Origin: Microbacterium sp. ProA8
Lineage (GTDB): Bacteria > Actinomycetota > Actinomycetes > Actinomycetales > Microbacteriaceae
Reading direction: 5' to 3'
Assembly: GCF_039905635.1 (NCBI RefSeq)
Contig: NZ_CP157000.1
Span: 2,852,001-2,916,000, forward strand
DNA: 64,000 nt
The notes beneath the pieces were generated by a model. It worked only from the letters and a program-made list of their open reading frames with translations, did no database searches and was not told the origin of the DNA. This document shows positions 10,180 to 22,233 of this stretch, piece after piece; position 1 is the stretch's first letter, and each line of letters opens with the position of its first letter. The position numbers and the translations under genes are program-made.

Positions 10180-10878
10180 TTAGTCGGTCGCCGCGGGCGA
10201 CGGCTCCGGTGTCGGGCCGAACAGCGCCCAGGCGCCGTCGGCGCACTCGTAGAACTCCACCGCTACGGTGTCGATGAACACGTCGCCGTCCGCGGTGCAG
10301 TCGGTCTCCTCGGGGGCCGCCGTGCCGAGCGTCACCTGGGTGCCCGGTGCCCCGGGCGCTCCGCTCGGTCCCTCCTCGCCCTGCTCACCCTGCTCGCCCT
10401 GCTCACCCTGCTCCCCCTGCGGACCCTGCGCGCCTGGGGCGCCCTCCGGCCCCTGCTCGCCGGTGAGGTTCTCGGCCGCGGACTGACGGATGTTGCCGAC
10501 GAAGGTCCAGTCGTCCTGGAAGAGATACACATCGGCGGTGAGGACGTCGATGTAGACGTCACCCTCATACCCCTTGCCCGACTCCGGGGCACCCGATCCT
10601 GCCCGGACGGCCGACCCGGCCGGCAGGATCTCGGCGAGCGCCTCCTCGTAGTCGGGCGCCGGGGTCGCAGACACCGACGCCGACGGCGCCGGCTCGGCCG
10701 TGTCCACCGATCGCGCGAGCCACGAGCCGAGGAATGCCGCGAAGAACGAGAGGAGCACGAACCCCAGTCCGAACCACACCAGGGTGCCGCGCGTCACGGC
10801 CGCAGCCGCAGGAGCGGCCGCCGGTTCCGCCGCGGGCGCGGGTGCGGAAACCCCTGTCGGACGCACTTCACTGTCCAC
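10180..10878 (-). CDS. Collagen-like single-pass membrane protein
   Basis: A 232-residue protein. An Ala/Pro-rich cytoplasmic start is followed by one transmembrane helix ([19 protein letters not shown], about 34-52), a spacer with two related segments ([17 protein letters not shown] and [14 protein letters not shown]), and about a dozen Gly-X-Y triplets between them, including [15 protein letters not shown]. It is probably displayed outside the cell. The GTG at 10878 follows GGGGAG at good spacing; 45 upstream bases would also be in frame. Collagen-like bacterial proteins serve varied surface roles and none can be assigned here. Confidence 0.78.
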   Translation of the reverse strand: MDSEVRPTGVSAPAPAAEPAAAPAAAAVTRGTLVWFGLGFVLLSFFAAFLGSWLARSVDTAEPAPSASVSATPAPDYEEALAEILPAGSAVRAGSGAPESGKGYEGDVYIDVLTADVYLFQDDWTFVGNIRQSAAENLTGEQGPEGAPGAQGPQGEQGEQGEQGEQGEEGPSGAPGAPGTQVTLGTAAPEETDCTADGDVFIDTVAVEFYECADGAWALFGPTPEPSPAATD

Positions 10879-11232
10879 GCAAGCTCCCCTTTCACCGCGT
10901 GCACTGCCGGCGCCGGTTCCCACAGCCGGACGCCGTTGTCACAACTGTAGGAACGCGGGGGCTCCGTGTCACCTGTTCCGGCGCAATTCGGCTTTCACGG
11001 CGGTGCCGGACGGGGATCAGAAGCTCAACCGGGAGCCGGTCGCCGCGAGGCGAGAGATTGACCGGGGGGCCGACGCGAGAATGCCGGCGCCCCCGGTAGC
11101 CGGGGGCTCGGGACCCACGGCCGGGGTGCCGGACCGGGGCTCCGGCGCATCCCCCACTCAAGAGACAGCATCGACGGCCGTCTATTACGCGACTTCGCAC
11201 GCTTTCTGCCCGGGCCGCCGCCACGAAAGAGA

Positions 11233-11263
11233 GGACGGATGCCGCGGGTCGCGGCATCCGTCC
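11233..11263 (-). terminator. Rho-independent-like terminator of the nrd operon
   Basis: A perfect 13-bp stem (GGACGGATGCCGC with GCGGCATCCGTCC) closes a five-base loop, followed on the minus strand by CTCTCTTTCG. It lies 106 bases after the nrdF stop in the direction of transcription. Confidence 0.7.
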
Positions 11264-11281
11264 CATTCCTACGTTCGCGGC

Positions 11282-11365
11282 GGGGTTTCGATACGCTCGT
11301 TCCTCGCTACTCAACCTTTACCCGACGCGCATCAACGCTCGCTGGCGCTCGCATTGATCCGCATC
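11282..11365. repeat. Degenerate dispersed Microbacteriaceae-type repeat
   Basis: GTTTCGATACGCTCGTTCCT and CGCTACTCAACC form a diverged copy of the family that elsewhere in this window reads GTCGTTGAGCGAGC...GAGACGAAACGCC. It is followed by ATCAACGCTCGCTGG and CGCTCGCATTGAT, which can pair as an imperfect hairpin. Confidence 0.6.
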
Positions 11366-11368
11366 GCG

Positions 11369-14509
<3,141 letters not shown>

Positions 14510-14525
<16 letters not shown>

Positions 14526-14941
14526 CGTTCCAATCCCGCGTTCACGCGTTCCACATCTTCAGGCGTGCCGAATACTTCGAGCCGGTACAAGTGCGGCACG
14601 TGGCACTTGCGGCTGATGATGTCGCCGGCGAGACAGAAGTGCTCGCCGAAGTTGGTGTTCCCCGCGGAGATCACTCCGCGGATGAGGCGCCGGTTGCGCT
14701 CATCGTTGAGGAACCGGATCACCTGCTTGGGAACGGCGCCCTTCTCGACGCCGCGCCCCTGGCCTCCGCCATAGGTCGGTGTCACGAGGACGTACGGCTC
14801 GTCGACGACGAGCGCCGGATCGGTCGCATGCAGCGGGATCCGGAGCGCGCGGGCTCCGAGCTTCTCGATGAAGCGCGCGGTGTTGCCCGACACGCTCGAG
14901 AAGTAGACCAGCAGCGGTGCCTGCGTTGCTACGACACCCAT
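14510..14941 (-). CDS. nrdI: NrdI flavodoxin-like activase
   Basis: A 143-residue flavodoxin-like protein that provides superoxide for assembling the Mn(III)2-tyrosyl radical cofactor of NrdF. FMN-binding segments are visible: [12 protein letters not shown] (13-24), [15 protein letters not shown] (about 54-68) and [14 protein letters not shown] (about 93-106). It lies between nrdH and nrdE in the standard actinobacterial order and overlaps nrdE. Confidence 0.96.
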
Positions 14942-15013
14942 GACGCCCCCCTGCTCGGGTGCACCCGTCGGGTCGTCGAGCTCCGTCGAGACGGACGGGC
15001 GCGCTGCGCCGAA

Positions 15014-15247
15014 CTACGCGAGCCGGGCTGCGAGTTCGTCGATCTTGTCGGGACGAAAGCCCGACCAGTGGTCTTCATCCGTGATGACGACCGGCGCCTG
15101 GAGGTACCCCAGCGCCTTGACCTGCTCGAGGGCCGACGGGTCCTCGGAGAGATCGTGGATTTCGTACTCGATCCCCTTGGAATCGAGTGCTCGATACGTC
15201 GCCGTGCACTGCACGCACGCGGGCTTCGTGTAAACCGTGATGGCCAT
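15014..15247 (-). CDS. nrdH: NrdH glutaredoxin-like redoxin
   Basis: A 77-residue redoxin with the active site CVQC (residues 11-14, KPACVQCTATYRAL) and the NrdH-specific GYLQAPVVITDEDHWSGFRP. It passes electrons from thioredoxin reductase to NrdE. It is the first gene of the nrdHIEF operon. The promoter and a candidate NrdR site lie in the 390-bp region to its right. Confidence 0.97.
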   Translation of the reverse strand: MAITVYTKPACVQCTATYRALDSKGIEYEIHDLSEDPSALEQVKALGYLQAPVVITDEDHWSGFRPDKIDELAARLA

Positions 15248-15640
15248 GTCGATTCCGTCTCCTCAGTGCTTCCCCCGGTGGCATCCGGTGCTCTTCCCGG
15301 TAGTCCCCCCACCGGGAGTCCAATACTACATATGGGTACCGACATCCGATAGCACCACAAGGGCTAGTAGTTACATCAGTGTCATTTTCCACCGTTCTCC
15401 CCATGTACAACACAGGTTCTCCACGGATTCATCCACAGCCCGGAGGATCTGGAAAAGTCCAGGATCACGGGGCTTTCGGACGCCACGGCCGCATCCCTCC
15501 ACAGGCACGACGGTAGATCCGGGGTCCGACATCGGATCCGCCTGTGGAGAAGCCCTCCGGCGTGTCGCGGCGTGTCGCGGCCGTGTCGCGGCACCTGCCC
15601 CGCGTGACGTGCGGCCCAGGCCGTGGCGTAGCGTTGTCGG
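15248..15640. other. Intergenic region with nrdH promoter, 393 bp
   Basis: This divergent spacer lies between nrdH (minus) and an MFS gene (plus). It is less GC-rich than its surroundings near 15315-15420 (AATACTACATATGGGTA, TAGTAGTTACATCAGTG, TTTTCCACC), as expected of promoter DNA. No coding frame is convincing. CTGTGGAGAAGCC and TTCTCCACGG flank the centre as short inverted segments. Confidence 0.55.
15323..15338 (-). promoter_or_regulatory. Candidate NrdR box upstream of nrdH
   Basis: ATACTACATATGGGTA matches the NrdR box (acaCwAtATaTwGtgt) at about 11 of 16 positions, with the central CTAcATAT best conserved. NrdR usually binds two boxes about 30 bp apart. I could not find a clear second copy, so the call is tentative. 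Confidence 0.4.
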
Positions 15641-16849
15641 GTGGCCGGCTACCGGGATCTTCTGCGCACCCCCGGGGTCGCCCGCATCATCGCGGCACAG
15701 CTGACCGCGCGCTTCCCGAACGGGATGATCAGCCTCGTGATCCTCCTGCACATCGAGGGGATCACCGGCTCCTACGGGGCCGCGGGCATCGTGCTGGCCG
15801 CCGTGTCGATCGGCCAGGCGCTGGCGGGCCCGGTCACGAGCCGCTGGATGGGCCGCTGGGGCATGCGTCGCGTGCTGACGCTCACGACAGCCGTGTCGGC
15901 GGCATCCCTGCTGGCGATCGCCTTCCTCGTCGCGCCGGTGCCGGTGTACCTCGTGCTGGGCTTCATCGCCGGGGCATCGACGCCGCCGATCGTGGCGGCG
16001 GTCCGCACGATCTACGCCAAGATGGTCAACTCGACGCAGCTCACGGCGCTGTACTCGCTCGACGCCTCCCTGCAGGAGGTCATCTGGATCCTCGCCCCGG
16101 TGCTCATCACCTTCGTCGCGACGCAGTCCGGCACCGTCGTCGGCTTGATGCTGCTGGTGCTGTTCCTGGTCGGCGGCGGCGCGTGGTTCATCCTCTCCCC
16201 CGAGGTCGGCCGGGTCCGCATCCCGCGCAGCAAGCGCTCCTTCGGCACGGTGCTCACCCGCCCGCCGATCCTGCTCGCGACCGTCGTCGGCTTCCTCCTC
16301 ATCGGCTCGTTCGCCGCGGTCGAGGCGAGCGTCGTGGCGACGTTCGACCACGGTGGCCTGGAGGCCGGGCTCGTGCTCGCGGTGTTCTCGATCGGCAGCC
16401 TCGCCGGCGGCTTCGCGTTCGGGCACCTGCCGATGGGGCGCTGGGCGCTGGCGCGACGGCTGACCGTGGTCGCGATCGGGCTGGCCCTGACCGGCCTGTG
16501 GATCAACGTGTGGTGGATCGGCGCCACGCTGTTCGTGGCCGGCATCGGCATCGCGCCGGCCCTCGCCGTGCTCTCGGCGGTGACGACCGCGAGCGTGAAG
16601 TTCAGCGACACCGCCGAGGCCTTCGGATGGGTGGGCACCGGTCAGCTCATCGGCGCGGCCGCCGGCTCGGCCGTGGCAGGCCTCCTCATCGACGGCCCGG
16701 GCGGCGTGACGGCGGCCTACCTCGCGGCCGCGGCGTTCTGCGCGGCCGCGCTGCTGGTCGCGATCGTCTTCGCACGGGGCCTGCCCGATCTCCGCGTCCG
16801 AGGCGCGAGCCCGATCCCCGACACCGAGCCGGTGGCGACGATCCGCTGA
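15641..16849 (+). CDS. MFS transporter
   Basis: A 402-residue major facilitator protein with about 12 hydrophobic segments. The loop between helices 2 and 3 has GPVTSRWMGRWGMRRVLTLT (about 62-81), the typical A-motif position. A central loop near 190-205 is basic (RIPRSKRSF). The start is GTG (MAGYRDLLRTPGVARI). The substrate is unknown; the sequence resembles sugar- or drug-exporter-like MFS proteins of actinobacteria. It is divergent from nrdH and ends 25 bases before a convergent small gene. Confidence 0.85.
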   Translation: MAGYRDLLRTPGVARIIAAQLTARFPNGMISLVILLHIEGITGSYGAAGIVLAAVSIGQALAGPVTSRWMGRWGMRRVLTLTTAVSAASLLAIAFLVAPVPVYLVLGFIAGASTPPIVAAVRTIYAKMVNSTQLTALYSLDASLQEVIWILAPVLITFVATQSGTVVGLMLLVLFLVGGGAWFILSPEVGRVRIPRSKRSFGTVLTRPPILLATVVGFLLIGSFAAVEASVVATFDHGGLEAGLVLAVFSIGSLAGGFAFGHLPMGRWALARRLTVVAIGLALTGLWINVWWIGATLFVAGIGIAPALAVLSAVTTASVKFSDTAEAFGWVGTGQLIGAAAGSAVAGLLIDGPGGVTAAYLAAAAFCAAALLVAIVFARGLPDLRVRGASPIPDTEPVATIR

Positions 16850-16873
16850 GCCCGGCCGAGGGTCACGCCGGCT

Positions 16874-17278
16874 TCACTCCAGGCGCCGCAGCAGCTCCAG
16901 CAGGGCGAGGCCGTAGGCGTCGGCGGGTTCGGGGTGCTCGAACACGCGCCGCTCGCCGCCCATGACGATCTCCACCTCGTGGGTGTCGGGCAGGCGCCGG
17001 AGCCCTCGGAAGGCGCCGCGCAGCAGCTCGCGCAGCTGGTGCTCGTGCGGCAGCCACAGCGCGTCCTCGAGAGCGACCGAATCCAGTGCCCATTCGGTGG
17101 TGCCGTTGAAGGCGAGGATGCGCCCGGTCGGGTACTCCCGCGGCTCGATGGTCATCTCGCTGACCGTGAAGACGTCGGCCTCGAACTCCGGCTCGTCGAG
17201 CTGGAACCGGTCACCCGAGTGGGGATGCCACACCAGGCCCGCGTCGCGCAGCGCCACTGCCAGTTCCGTCGAGATCAT
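16874..17278 (-). CDS. Conserved hypothetical protein (134 aa)
   Basis: I do not recognise a functional domain. The protein begins MISTELAVALRDAGLVWHPH and contains VSEMTIEPREYPTGRILAFN, then a Leu/Arg-rich helical half (LRELLRGAFRGLRRLPD) and a C-terminal LALLELLRRLE. I recall similar proteins in Microbacteriaceae sometimes being labelled pilus assembly protein CpaE, a name the sequence does not support because there is no P-loop. The ATG at 17278 is chosen since upstream codons overlap the divergent hydrolase gene. Confidence 0.75.
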   Translation of the reverse strand: MISTELAVALRDAGLVWHPHSGDRFQLDEPEFEADVFTVSEMTIEPREYPTGRILAFNGTTEWALDSVALEDALWLPHEHQLRELLRGAFRGLRRLPDTHEVEIVMGGERRVFEHPEPADAYGLALLELLRRLE

Positions 17279-17343
17279 GCCAACCCCCGTTCCCATCCTG
17301 CCGTGCGCCGAGACGGCCGGGGCCGCACTTCTAGGCTGAGAGT

Positions 17344-18102
17344 ATGCCAAGCCCCGTCGCCCTCCCCCGTCTGTCGTGGGGCTCGCCCTCCGCCGAGCGC
17401 CGCGCACTGCTCATCCACGGCCTCGGCTCGAACGGCGCGCTGATGTGGCGCTACGGCGTCGCCCTCGCCGATGCCGGATGGCGAGCGGATGCCGTGGACC
17501 TCCGTGGACACGGCGCCGCCCCGCGTGCGCTCGACTACACGCTGGCCGCCTACGGCGCCGATGTCGCGGCGACCCGCGCCGGCGACGGCGAGCCGTGGGA
17601 CCTGGTGATCGGGCATTCGCTCGGGGGTGCGGCATCCGTCCTGGCGGCCGCAGAGGATGCGTCGTGGACGCGCCGGCTCGTCCTCATCGACCCGGCGATC
17701 TCGCTCACCGACCGGGATCGCGACATCGTCCGCAACAGCCAGACCCGCTCGTTCGACGACCCGACCGAGGAGGCGGTGCGTGCCGAGCACCCGCACTGGC
17801 ACCCGCAGGACATCGAGCTGAAGGCGCTGTCGGCGCAGCAGGCGAGCCGGTGGGCGGTCGAGCAGACCAGCGCGCAGAACCCGCGCTGGGACGTGACGGA
17901 TGCCGCGCTCCGCGTGAGCGTGCCCACCCAGGTCATCGCGTCCGACCCTCACGTGTACTCGATCTTCCGCGGCAAGCCCGCCGAATCGGCCGTCTCCCGC
18001 AACCCCGTGTTCACCGTGTCGGTGGTGCCCGATGCGGGCCACTCGCCGCATCGCGACCGGCCCGAGGCGACGATCGAGGCGCTGCACGCCGCGCTGGCCT
18101 GA
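17344..18102 (+). CDS. Alpha/beta hydrolase
   Basis: A 252-residue alpha/beta-hydrolase. The oxyanion segment is LLIHGLGSNGALMW (22-35), the nucleophile elbow is GHSLGG (about 90-95, Ser92), a likely catalytic Asp is in VIASDPHVY (about 200), and the His is in PDAGHSPHRDRP (about 230-241). A family typical DLRGHGAAP lies at about 52-60. The substrate is unknown. It is divergent from the small hypothetical gene and convergent with DUF389. Confidence 0.9.
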   Translation: MPSPVALPRLSWGSPSAERRALLIHGLGSNGALMWRYGVALADAGWRADAVDLRGHGAAPRALDYTLAAYGADVAATRAGDGEPWDLVIGHSLGGAASVLAAAEDASWTRRLVLIDPAISLTDRDRDIVRNSQTRSFDDPTEEAVRAEHPHWHPQDIELKALSAQQASRWAVEQTSAQNPRWDVTDAALRVSVPTQVIASDPHVYSIFRGKPAESAVSRNPVFTVSVVPDAGHSPHRDRPEATIEALHAALA

Positions 18103-18135
18103 CGATGCGACGAGCCGGACCTGCGAACGTCCGGC

Positions 18136-19143
18136 CTACTGCACAGGGATCTCGACGCCCTGGCCCACATCGACGACCACGCCGACGAATGCGGGGACGA
18201 TCTGCGCGATCGCCTTCTGCAGGTCGTCGACGGGCGGGGCCTCGCCGTCGCCGGTCGTGACCTCGATCGTCGCCGTCGCGCCCGACCAGTCCACGCCGTA
18301 GACGCGGGCGCCCTCCTCGTCGGCGAGCCACTGCGTGGCGGCGTCCTGGATGCCGACCGACCACCGCGCGAGCGCCACCGAGACGACCGAGTTGACGACC
18401 AGCGGGATCGTGATGACGACCGCCAGCACGGTGACGATGGTGTAGGCGCGGCGGCGGTTGGCCACCGGCGATGACCCCGGATCGCGGGCGTACCCGGCGA
18501 GGGTGAAGACGATGCTCCCCGCGATGACGAGGGCGACCACGTTGGAGAGGAACAGCCACAGCGCGCCCAGGGCGTCCGTCCAGAGACCCTGTCCCGCGCA
18601 CACGCCGACCACGCCGAGCGGGGGAACGAGCGAGATCGCGATGGCGACGCCGGGGAGGATGGCGCTCAAGTCCTTGCGGCACATGGCGAAGCCGCCCGCG
18701 AACCCGGTGGCGAGCGCCGCCACCAGGTCCATGAAGCTCGGCGACGTGCGGCCCACGACCTGGGAGTTCGTCTCCAGGCTCTCCGGCGTGGAGACGAAGA
18801 CCGAGAACGCGAGCCCCAGGACGATCACGATGGCCACGCCGAGGAGCACCCAGAGGATCGACCGCACCACGAGGCTGAGGTGCCCTCGGACGATGCCGAG
18901 GCCGATGCCGAGGATCGGCGTGCCCAGCGGCGCGATGATCATCGCGCCGATGACCGTCGCCGTCGAATCGGTCAGCACGCCCGCGATCGCGATGATCCCG
19001 GCGAGCGTCAGCATGATGAGGAACCCGCTGCGCTTGCCGGCCCGGTCCCCGGACCCGAGGTCGAGCGCTTCGGTGACGTCGGCCGCCGTCTGCCGCTGCG
19101 TCGCGGGGATCAGCGTCTGCAGCATCTGGGAGAGCGTCGCCAT
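18136..19143 (-). CDS. DUF389 (TIGR00341-like) membrane protein
   Basis: A 335-residue membrane protein with about six hydrophobic segments. The conserved block TVIGAMIIAPLGTPILGIGL (about 64-83) and AISLVPPLGVVGVCAG (about 172-187) are characteristic of DUF389. A soluble C-terminal domain of about 90 residues follows the last helix. The function of the family is unknown. The ATG at 19143 gives MATLSQMLQTLIP. It is divergent from the acyl-CoA dehydrogenase with 28 bases between the two start codons. Confidence 0.88.
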   Translation of the reverse strand: MATLSQMLQTLIPATQRQTAADVTEALDLGSGDRAGKRSGFLIMLTLAGIIAIAGVLTDSTATVIGAMIIAPLGTPILGIGLGIVRGHLSLVVRSILWVLLGVAIVIVLGLAFSVFVSTPESLETNSQVVGRTSPSFMDLVAALATGFAGGFAMCRKDLSAILPGVAIAISLVPPLGVVGVCAGQGLWTDALGALWLFLSNVVALVIAGSIVFTLAGYARDPGSSPVANRRRAYTIVTVLAVVITIPLVVNSVVSVALARWSVGIQDAATQWLADEEGARVYGVDWSGATATIEVTTGDGEAPPVDDLQKAIAQIVPAFVGVVVDVGQGVEIPVQ

Positions 19144-19171
19144 GGGCACATCATGGCGTAAGAATGGCGGG

Positions 19172-20344
19172 GTGACTCCCATCGATGCCGCCGACTTCCT
19201 CCCGGACGAACTCCTCGAGCGCTTCCGCGCCCGGGCGGCCGTGCACGACCGCGAGAACACGTTCCCCGACGACGATCTGGCAGACCTGAAGGATGCCGGT
19301 TACCTGGCGATCCTCGTGCCTCGCGAGCTCGGCGGTGCAGGGCTGGGCCTGGCCGAGGCATCCGTCCTCCAGCAGCGTCTGGCGGGCGCCGCGCCGGCGA
19401 CGGCGCTCGCGATCAACATGCACCTGGTGTGGACCGGCGTCGCCAAGGTGCTGGCGGATCGCGGCATCGACGCGCTGCGGTTCGTGCAGGAGGGCGCGGC
19501 GGCCGGAGAGGTGTTCGCGTTCGGCATCAGCGAGGCCGGCAACGATCTCGTGCTGTTCGGCAGCGGGACGGATGCCGCGCCCCTGCCCGACGGCGGCTAC
19601 TCGTTCACAGGCACCAAGATCTTCACCTCGCTCGCGCCCGTGTGGACGCAGCTGGGCCTGCACGGCCTCGACACGTCGTCCGAGGACGCACCACGCATGG
19701 TCTACGCGTTCGTGCCGCGATCGGAGGTGGGGGTGGGCCGCGTGGTGGTGCGCGACGACTGGGACACCCTCGGCATGCGCGGCACGCAGTCCCGCACCAC
19801 CGAGCTGCGCGATGCGGTGGCGCCGGCGGACCGGGTGGTGCGTCGGCTCGCGCCGGGGCCCAACCCCGACCCGCTGGTGTTCGGCATCTTCAGCGTCTTC
19901 GAGCTGCTGCTCGCCTCCGTGTACACCGGCATCGCGCGACGGGCGCTGGATCTCGCCGTGGCGGCGGCAGGCACGCGCACCTCGAAGCGCACCGGCAAGG
20001 CGTACAGCCAGGACCCCGACATCCGCTGGCGCATCGCCGACATGGCGCTCGCGTACGACGCGCTGCCGCCGCAGATCGAGACGCTCGCGCGCGACGTCGA
20101 CGAGGTCGCCGACCACGGCGCGCAGTGGTTCTCACTGCTCGCCGGGGTCAAGCACCGTGCGGTCACAGCGGCGAAGTCGATCGTCGACGACGCCGTGCTG
20201 GTCGCCGGAGGCTCGTCGTACTTCTCGGGCAACGAGCTGAGCCGGCTCTACCGCGACGTGCTCGCGGGGCTCTTCCACCCGTCCGACCCGGAGTCGGCGC
20301 ACTCCACCGTTGCGACGGCCTGGCTCGGCCCGCTCCAGGACTGA
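19172..20344 (+). CDS. Acyl-CoA dehydrogenase family protein
   Basis: A 390-residue flavoprotein with the three-domain acyl-CoA dehydrogenase layout. The N-terminal helical domain includes VPRELGGAGLGLAEASVLQQ (about 44-63), the middle beta domain has GYSFTGTKIFTSLAP (about 140-154), and the C-terminal helical domain has VLVAGGSSYFSGNELSRLYR (about 344-363). The usual catalytic Glu site is not obvious, so it could be a DszC/HpaB-like monooxygenase relative. The start is a GTG at 19172. It is divergent from DUF389. Confidence 0.85.
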   Translation: MTPIDAADFLPDELLERFRARAAVHDRENTFPDDDLADLKDAGYLAILVPRELGGAGLGLAEASVLQQRLAGAAPATALAINMHLVWTGVAKVLADRGIDALRFVQEGAAAGEVFAFGISEAGNDLVLFGSGTDAAPLPDGGYSFTGTKIFTSLAPVWTQLGLHGLDTSSEDAPRMVYAFVPRSEVGVGRVVVRDDWDTLGMRGTQSRTTELRDAVAPADRVVRRLAPGPNPDPLVFGIFSVFELLLASVYTGIARRALDLAVAAAGTRTSKRTGKAYSQDPDIRWRIADMALAYDALPPQIETLARDVDEVADHGAQWFSLLAGVKHRAVTAAKSIVDDAVLVAGGSSYFSGNELSRLYRDVLAGLFHPSDPESAHSTVATAWLGPLQD

Positions 20345-20448
20345 GCCGATTGGGCTCCGCCCTCCTCGCCCTTACCTGGTGCGACGAGCTCGCCGCAAGC
20401 CTCGAGGCGTAAGGCCCCCGCCCGGCGGGCGCGTGCGAGGATGACCCC

Positions 20449-21720
20449 ATGGCGAGGACCCCGACCCATCTGCTGAGCCCCGCCGACCAGGAGCGCCGAC
20501 GGGGCCTGCGCACCATGAAGGGCGTCGCCCTCGGGGCGCTGGTGTTCATGGCGGTGCTGTTCGCGTTCTCGTTCGCGTTCCAGCAGGACGTCCCCGCCCT
20601 CGCCTACGTGCGCGCCGCGGCGGAGGGCGGCATGGTCGGCGCACTCGCCGACTGGTTCGCGGTGACGGCGCTGTTCCGGCATCCGCTCGGCATCCCGATT
20701 CCGCACACGGCCATCATCCCGAGCCGCAAGGACGAGATCGGCCAGACGCTGGGCGAGTTCGTCGAGACCGAGTTCCTGCGCGGCGACGTGGTGCGCGCCA
20801 AACTCGAGCAGACCTCGATCGCCGCGCGGCTCGGCGAATGGCTGAGCCAGCCCGAGCATGCCGAGCGCGTCGCGGCCGAGGCATCCGTGATGGCGAGCAG
20901 CGTGCTGCAGGCTCTGAGCGACGACGACGTGCGCGATCTGATCGAGGAGCTCGCGCGCGAGCACCTCATCGCCCCGGAGTGGGGACCGCCGCTCGGCGAA
21001 TGGCTCGGCCGCCTCATCGACGCGGGCGGGCACCACGGCGCGGTCGACCTCGCGAACGACACCATCGCCGCGTGGCTGGACGCCAACCAGGTCGCGTTCA
21101 ACGGCGTCATCTCGCGTCGCCTGCCGGCTTGGGTGCCATCGATCGCGCACCGGTTCGTCGACGACACCGTCTACAACGAGGCCGTGAAGTTCGTCGCCGC
21201 GGTGCGGCGCGATCCGCAGCATCCGGCCCGCGTCGCGATCGACGGCTACCTGACGCGGCTCGCCGAGAACCTGCAGCACGACCCCGCGACGATCGGGCGC
21301 TTCGAGGACGCCAAGCTCGCGGTCTTCGACAGTCCGCGTGTCCGCGAACTCGCCGGCGAGGTCTGGGCCACCGCCAAGGCGGGTCTGCTGCGCTCCCTCG
21401 CCGATCCCGAGAGCGGACTGCGGCGGCGGGGCACCGAGGCGCTGGCCGAGGTCGGCGGACGGCTGACGACGGATGCCGCGCTGCAGCGCCGCGTGGACAC
21501 CTGGGTCATCGACGCCGCCGTGTTCCTCGTCGACCGGTACCGCCACGACATCGCGTCGATCATCACCGACACCGTCGAGCGGTGGGATCCGGCCGAGACG
21601 ACCGAGAAGATCGAGCTCATGGTCGGACGCGACCTGCAGTACATCAGGCTCAACGGCACGATCGTCGGTGCGCTGGCCGGCCTCGCGATCTTCTCGATCG
21701 CGCACGCGCTGCTCGGCTGA
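20449..21720 (+). CDS. DUF445 membrane protein
   Basis: A 423-residue DUF445 protein. One N-terminal hydrophobic helix (ALGALVFMAVLFAFSFAF, about 27-44) is followed by the family block AAAEGGMVGALADWFAVTAL (about 57-76) and RHPLGIPIPHTAIIPSRKD (about 78-96). A long helical region and a C-terminal membrane helix (GTIVGALAGLAIFSIAHALLG) follow. The function is unknown. A short GC repeat follows the stop codon. Confidence 0.88.
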   Translation: MARTPTHLLSPADQERRRGLRTMKGVALGALVFMAVLFAFSFAFQQDVPALAYVRAAAEGGMVGALADWFAVTALFRHPLGIPIPHTAIIPSRKDEIGQTLGEFVETEFLRGDVVRAKLEQTSIAARLGEWLSQPEHAERVAAEASVMASSVLQALSDDDVRDLIEELAREHLIAPEWGPPLGEWLGRLIDAGGHHGAVDLANDTIAAWLDANQVAFNGVISRRLPAWVPSIAHRFVDDTVYNEAVKFVAAVRRDPQHPARVAIDGYLTRLAENLQHDPATIGRFEDAKLAVFDSPRVRELAGEVWATAKAGLLRSLADPESGLRRRGTEALAEVGGRLTTDAALQRRVDTWVIDAAVFLVDRYRHDIASIITDTVERWDPAETTEKIELMVGRDLQYIRLNGTIVGALAGLAIFSIAHALLG

Positions 21721-21733
21721 CCCGGGCGCGGCG

Positions 21734-21776
21734 ACGCGCGTGTGGAGCGCGCGTGGAGCGCGTGGAGCACGCGTGT
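21734..21776. repeat. Short tandem repeat (GCGCGTGGAGC-like) after DUF445
   Basis: Four overlapping imperfect copies of GCGYGTGGAGC lie just after the DUF445 stop codon. They are too short and degenerate to assign a function. Confidence 0.5.
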
Positions 21777-21830
21777 TAAGACTGCGTGAAGACCGGGGAT
21801 CGCGGCGGGGCCGCGCGTTACCCTGATGCC

Positions 21831-22181
21831 GTGTCGGTGGACGAGCCCCTCCAGTACCTGTTCAGCTACGGGACCCTTCAGCACCCCGACGTGCAGCTCG
21901 ACACCTTCGGTCGCCTCGTCGACGGCGACGACGACGCGCTGCCGGGCTACACCGTCGACTACGCGGAGATCGAGGACACCCGCGTCGTCGACCTATCGGG
22001 GCTCTCGGTGCACCCCATCGTGCGAGCCACCGGCAACCCGCTCGACAAGGTCGTCGGCCGGGCGCTCGCCGTCACCGAGGACGAGCTCGACGCGTCCGAC
22101 GAGTACGAGGTGGCGCTCTACCGGCGGGTCGCCGTCGTGCTGGCGAGCGGGCGCGCCGCATGGGTCTACGTCGGCGCCTGA
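21831..22181 (+). CDS. Gamma-glutamylcyclotransferase-like (AIG2/GGCT) protein
   Basis: A 116-residue protein with the cyclotransferase-like fold. YLFSYGTLQHPDVQL (about 9-23) contains the substrate-binding YGTL motif, and the second half has AVTEDELDASDEYEVALYRR (about 82-101), where the catalytic acid is expected. Members cyclise gamma-glutamyl compounds or act on gamma-glutamylamines; the substrate here is unknown. The start is a GTG at 21831, with another possible GTG six bases later. Confidence 0.83.
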   Translation: MSVDEPLQYLFSYGTLQHPDVQLDTFGRLVDGDDDALPGYTVDYAEIEDTRVVDLSGLSVHPIVRATGNPLDKVVGRALAVTEDELDASDEYEVALYRRVAVVLASGRAAWVYVGA

Positions 22182-22233
22182 CGGGCAGGTAGCGTCGAGA
22201 CGTGAGGGCACGTGCATCCCGAAAGGCGGCGTC

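Larger units (their letters stand above)
10879..11368. other. Intergenic region, 490 bp, no gene seen
   Basis: This stretch separates the collagen-like gene from nrdF. It contains the collagen-gene promoter side, a GC hairpin (GCCCCCGG at 11089-11096 pairing with CCGGGGGC at 11100-11107), a strong terminator at 11233-11263, and dispersed-repeat sequence from 11282. I found no convincing coding frame. Confidence 0.6.

Noticed and set aside
15339..15400. A second NrdR box about 31 bp from the first
   Set aside because: CACCACAAGGGCTAGT at the expected position matches the consensus poorly, so only one candidate box is reported.
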